Shown piece by piece: positions 40,517 to 42,399 of a stretch of DNA of 42,399 nt. The stretch is from the NCBI RefSeq assembly GCF_004348265.1, contig NZ_SMNT01000048.1, positions 1 through 42,399 of the forward strand, read 5' to 3'. The position numbers and the translations under genes were made by a program. This DNA comes from Methylobacterium segetis (GTDB lineage: Bacteria; Pseudomonadota; Alphaproteobacteria; Rhizobiales; Beijerinckiaceae). Position 1 is the first letter of the stretch. Each line of letters starts with the position of its first letter. The notes beneath the pieces were generated by a model. It searched no databases and was not told where the DNA came from. It saw only the letters and a list, made by a program, of their open reading frames with translations.

Positions 40517-42399
40517 TCGCCGTCACGCACCTCCTCGGGGCGGGCCATCTGACCCGCGCGGCGGCGCTGGCGCGCGCCTGCGCTGCGGCCGGCCATGAGG
40601 CCGTGCTCGTCAGCGGCGGGCGCCCGGCGCCCCTCGTGCGCCTCGGCGGCGTCCGGCTCGTGGCGCTGCCGCCGGTCCATGTCGAGGGCACCGATTTCCG
40701 CCGCCTGCTCGGACCCGACGGCGGGGAGGCCAGCCCCGGCCTGATGGCGCGGCGGCGGGCGATGCTCCTCGAGACCCTCGACAGGGCGCGGCCGGACGTC
40801 GTCGTGACGGAGCTGTTCCCGTTCGGCCGGCGCGCGATGGCCGGGGAATTCCTGAGTCTCGTCGAGGCTGCGCGCGCGCGGCGCCCGCGCCCCCTCGTCC
40901 TCGCCTCGATTCGCGACATCCTGGTCGCGCCCGGGAAGCCGGGCCGGATCGCGCAGACGCAGGCCCGCCTTCGGGATCTCTACGACGCCGTGCTCGTCCA
41001 CGGCGACCCGAGCCTCGTCCCGCTCGGAGCATCCTGGCCGGTCGATCCCCACCTCGCCGAGCGCCTGCACGCGACGGGCTACATCGACGAGGGGACACCG
41101 GTGCCGGCCCCGGCCCGACGCACGGGCATCCTGGTCGCGGCCGGGTCGAGCGCCGCGGGGCTCGGCCTGTTCCGGGCCGCGGCCGAGGCTGCGCACCGCG
41201 CGCCGGATCTCGGCTGGCGGATCCTCGTCGGGCACGGCGTGCCGGATGCGGCACTCTCCCAGATCGGCCGCGACCTGCCGGACGGGGTCGTCGACCGGGC
41301 ACGCCCGGACTACCGTGCGTTGCTGGCGGGCGCCTCCCTGTCGGTCAGCCAGTGCGGCTACAACACAGCGGTCGATCTTCTCGCCACGCGCACGCCCGCC
41401 GTGCTCGTCCCCTTCGAGGCGGGGGGCGAGACCGAGCAGCGCCTGCGCGCCGAGCGCCTCGCCCCGCGGGGCCTCGCACGCGTCCTCCCGGAAGCGGACC
41501 TCGATGCCGACGCGCTGCTCCGCAGCGTGCGCGAGGCCCTCTCGGCCCCGGCCCTCTCCCCGCACGGCATCGATCTCGACGGCGGTCCGCGCTCGGTGGC
41601 GATCATGGAGGACCTGTTCGCGGCGCGAACGGCGGGTCCGCCTGCGGCGAACGTGCCCGGCACGCGGCGCGTGGGCGACCCGGTCTCGGCCGCGCTCGCC
41701 CGCCTCCGCGCGGGGCTCGATGCCGCGGCCCGCGAGGGCGCGCGGGTTCCGGTCTGGTGGCGGGACGACGACGCGGTCGCGGCGACGCCCGCCTTCGACC
41801 GGCTGCTCGCCCTCTCCGAGCAGGCGGGCCTGCCGGTGCTGATCGCGGCCATTCCGGGCCGGGTCGAGCCCTCGCTCGCGAGACGCGTCGATCGCGCGCC
41901 GGGGGCCTGCCTCGCCGTCCACGGCCTCGTCCACGCCGATCACGCGCCGCCGAGGAGCCGCCCCGCGGAGTTCGGCCCGCACCGGTCCCTGCCCGTCCTG
42001 ATCGCGGAGGCGGAGGAGGCGCTGCGGCTTGCGCGATCGCGGCTTCCGGCCGACCAGCTGCTGCCGGTCTTCGTGCCGCCCTGGAACCGGCTGGACGGAC
42101 ATCTCGCCGCGGCCCTGCCGGATCTCGGATACGAGGCGCTCTCGGCCGCGCCCGGTGCGGCCGGGGAGGTCCCCGGCCTCCTGCGCCACGACCCGCAGAT
42201 CGATCCGATCGACTGGCGTGGCACCCGCAGCCTCGTCGACCCGCACCGCCTCGTCGATCGCCTGCTCGCCATCCTGACGGAGGCGCCGGAGACGCCGATC
42301 GGGCTCCTCACGCACCACGGCGCCCACGACGCCGCGCTCTGGGATTTCCTCGAACGCCTCCTCGACTTCCTCGCCCGGCATTCGGCCGTGCGCTTCGCC
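40504..42399 (+). CDS. Glycosyltransferase-polysaccharide deacetylase fusion (3' end outside window)
   Basis: ATG 40504 lies inside the end of the GT4 gene (13-nt overlap); 632 codons run open to the window edge. Residues 1 to ~380 are a second MurG-like GT-B unit (VTHLLGAGHLTRAAALARA, SVSQCGYNTAVDLLATRTP). From about 415 a NodB-like deacetylase-type domain follows: VPVWWRDDDAVAATPAFDRL with an acidic metal/catalytic cluster, AVHGLVHADHAPP with the His pair, VFVPPWNRLDG and GLLTHHGAHD. One chain could thus add a sugar and deacetylate it. The C-terminus is not seen. Large antisense frames here are shadows. Confidence 0.83.
   Translation, partial: MRVLIAVTHLLGAGHLTRAAALARACAAAGHEAVLVSGGRPAPLVRLGGVRLVALPPVHVEGTDFRRLLGPDGGEASPGLMARRRAMLLETLDRARPDVVVTELFPFGRRAMAGEFLSLVEAARARRPRPLVLASIRDILVAPGKPGRIAQTQARLRDLYDAVLVHGDPSLVPLGASWPVDPHLAERLHATGYIDEGTPVPAPARRTGILVAAGSSAAGLGLFRAAAEAAHRAPDLGWRILVGHGVPDAALSQIGRDLPDGVVDRARPDYRALLAGASLSVSQCGYNTAVDLLATRTPAVLVPFEAGGETEQRLRAERLAPRGLARVLPEADLDADALLRSVREALSAPALSPHGIDLDGGPRSVAIMEDLFAARTAGPPAANVPGTRRVGDPVSAALARLRAGLDAAAREGARVPVWWRDDDAVAATPAFDRLLALSEQAGLPVLIAAIPGRVEPSLARRVDRAPGACLAVHGLVHADHAPPRSRPAEFGPHRSLPVLIAEAEEALRLARSRLPADQLLPVFVPPWNRLDGHLAAALPDLGYEALSAAPGAAGEVPGLLRHDPQIDPIDWRGTRSLVDPHRLVDRLLAILTEAPETPIGLLTHHGAHDAALWDFLERLLDFLARHSAVRFA

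Noticed and set aside
39820..42381. 853-aa minus-strand open frame
   Set aside because: Antisense to two glycosyltransferase genes with conserved motifs; low-complexity Arg/Glu/Gly/Ala translation.

Overview
The window comes from a high-GC alphaproteobacterium of the Rhizobiales. The density of DUF6894 proteins, a MucR/Ros regulator, a GTTC-N7-GTTC SOS box, ferredoxin-linked adenylate cyclases and many small secreted or hydrophilic proteins suggest Methylobacterium/Methylorubrum. The genus call is inference; no marker gene settles it.

Region 1 (1 to about 15.0 kb) is accessory in character. It opens with the C-terminal half of an IS5-type transposase and holds mostly short hypothetical genes: three DUF6894 paralogues, small hydrophilic proteins, a small secreted protein and a run of coupled small minus-strand genes. 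The larger genes are a ketopantoate-reductase-like protein, a DUF4214 repeat protein, a hybrid GAF-PAS histidine kinase/receiver just downstream of a 46-aa ParD-like antitoxin with no toxin partner, and a Crp/Fnr regulator. Between genes lie dispersed hairpin repeats and a 134-bp MITE-like element with perfect inverted ends. The region ends at a 45-nt 3' fragment of a tRNA-Lys(TTT) gene (14977-15021), the expected footprint of tyrosine-recombinase integration. This suggests that an island occupies the left part of the window and continues upstream.

Region 2 (15.0-17.6 kb) is a gene graveyard. It has a decayed umuD-umuC operon that still carries a well-formed SOS box, a frameshifted unknown gene, a nucleotidyltransferase-like remnant and an inverted copy of the 180-bp repeat.

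Region 3 (17.6-24.0 kb) holds small secreted or hydrophilic proteins, a MucR-family regulator lacking two zinc ligands, an orphan periplasmic binding protein, a LuxR-type regulator and a GlcG/HbpS-like secreted protein preceded by a 54-aa membrane protein.

Region 4 (24.2-42.4 kb) has higher GC and stable coding density and looks like core or long-resident DNA. It carries a nitronate monooxygenase; an azoR plus SMR-exporter operon divergent from a LysR regulator; a membrane cytochrome-b-like/2Fe-2S ferredoxin/adenylate-cyclase fusion; and an operon of Tat-type metallophosphoesterase, cupredoxin, ECF sigma and zinc anti-sigma with GGGAATAA motifs facing both ways in its divergent promoter region. 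A DUF1127 protein and a second, membrane-bound adenylate cyclase follow. The last 7.4 kb contain a large ABC-exporter-like protein with a destroyed ATPase site, divergent from three overlapping glycosyltransferase genes. The third of these is fused to a polysaccharide-deacetylase-like domain and runs off the window. This last cluster is the best candidate for an undescribed envelope-glycan system.
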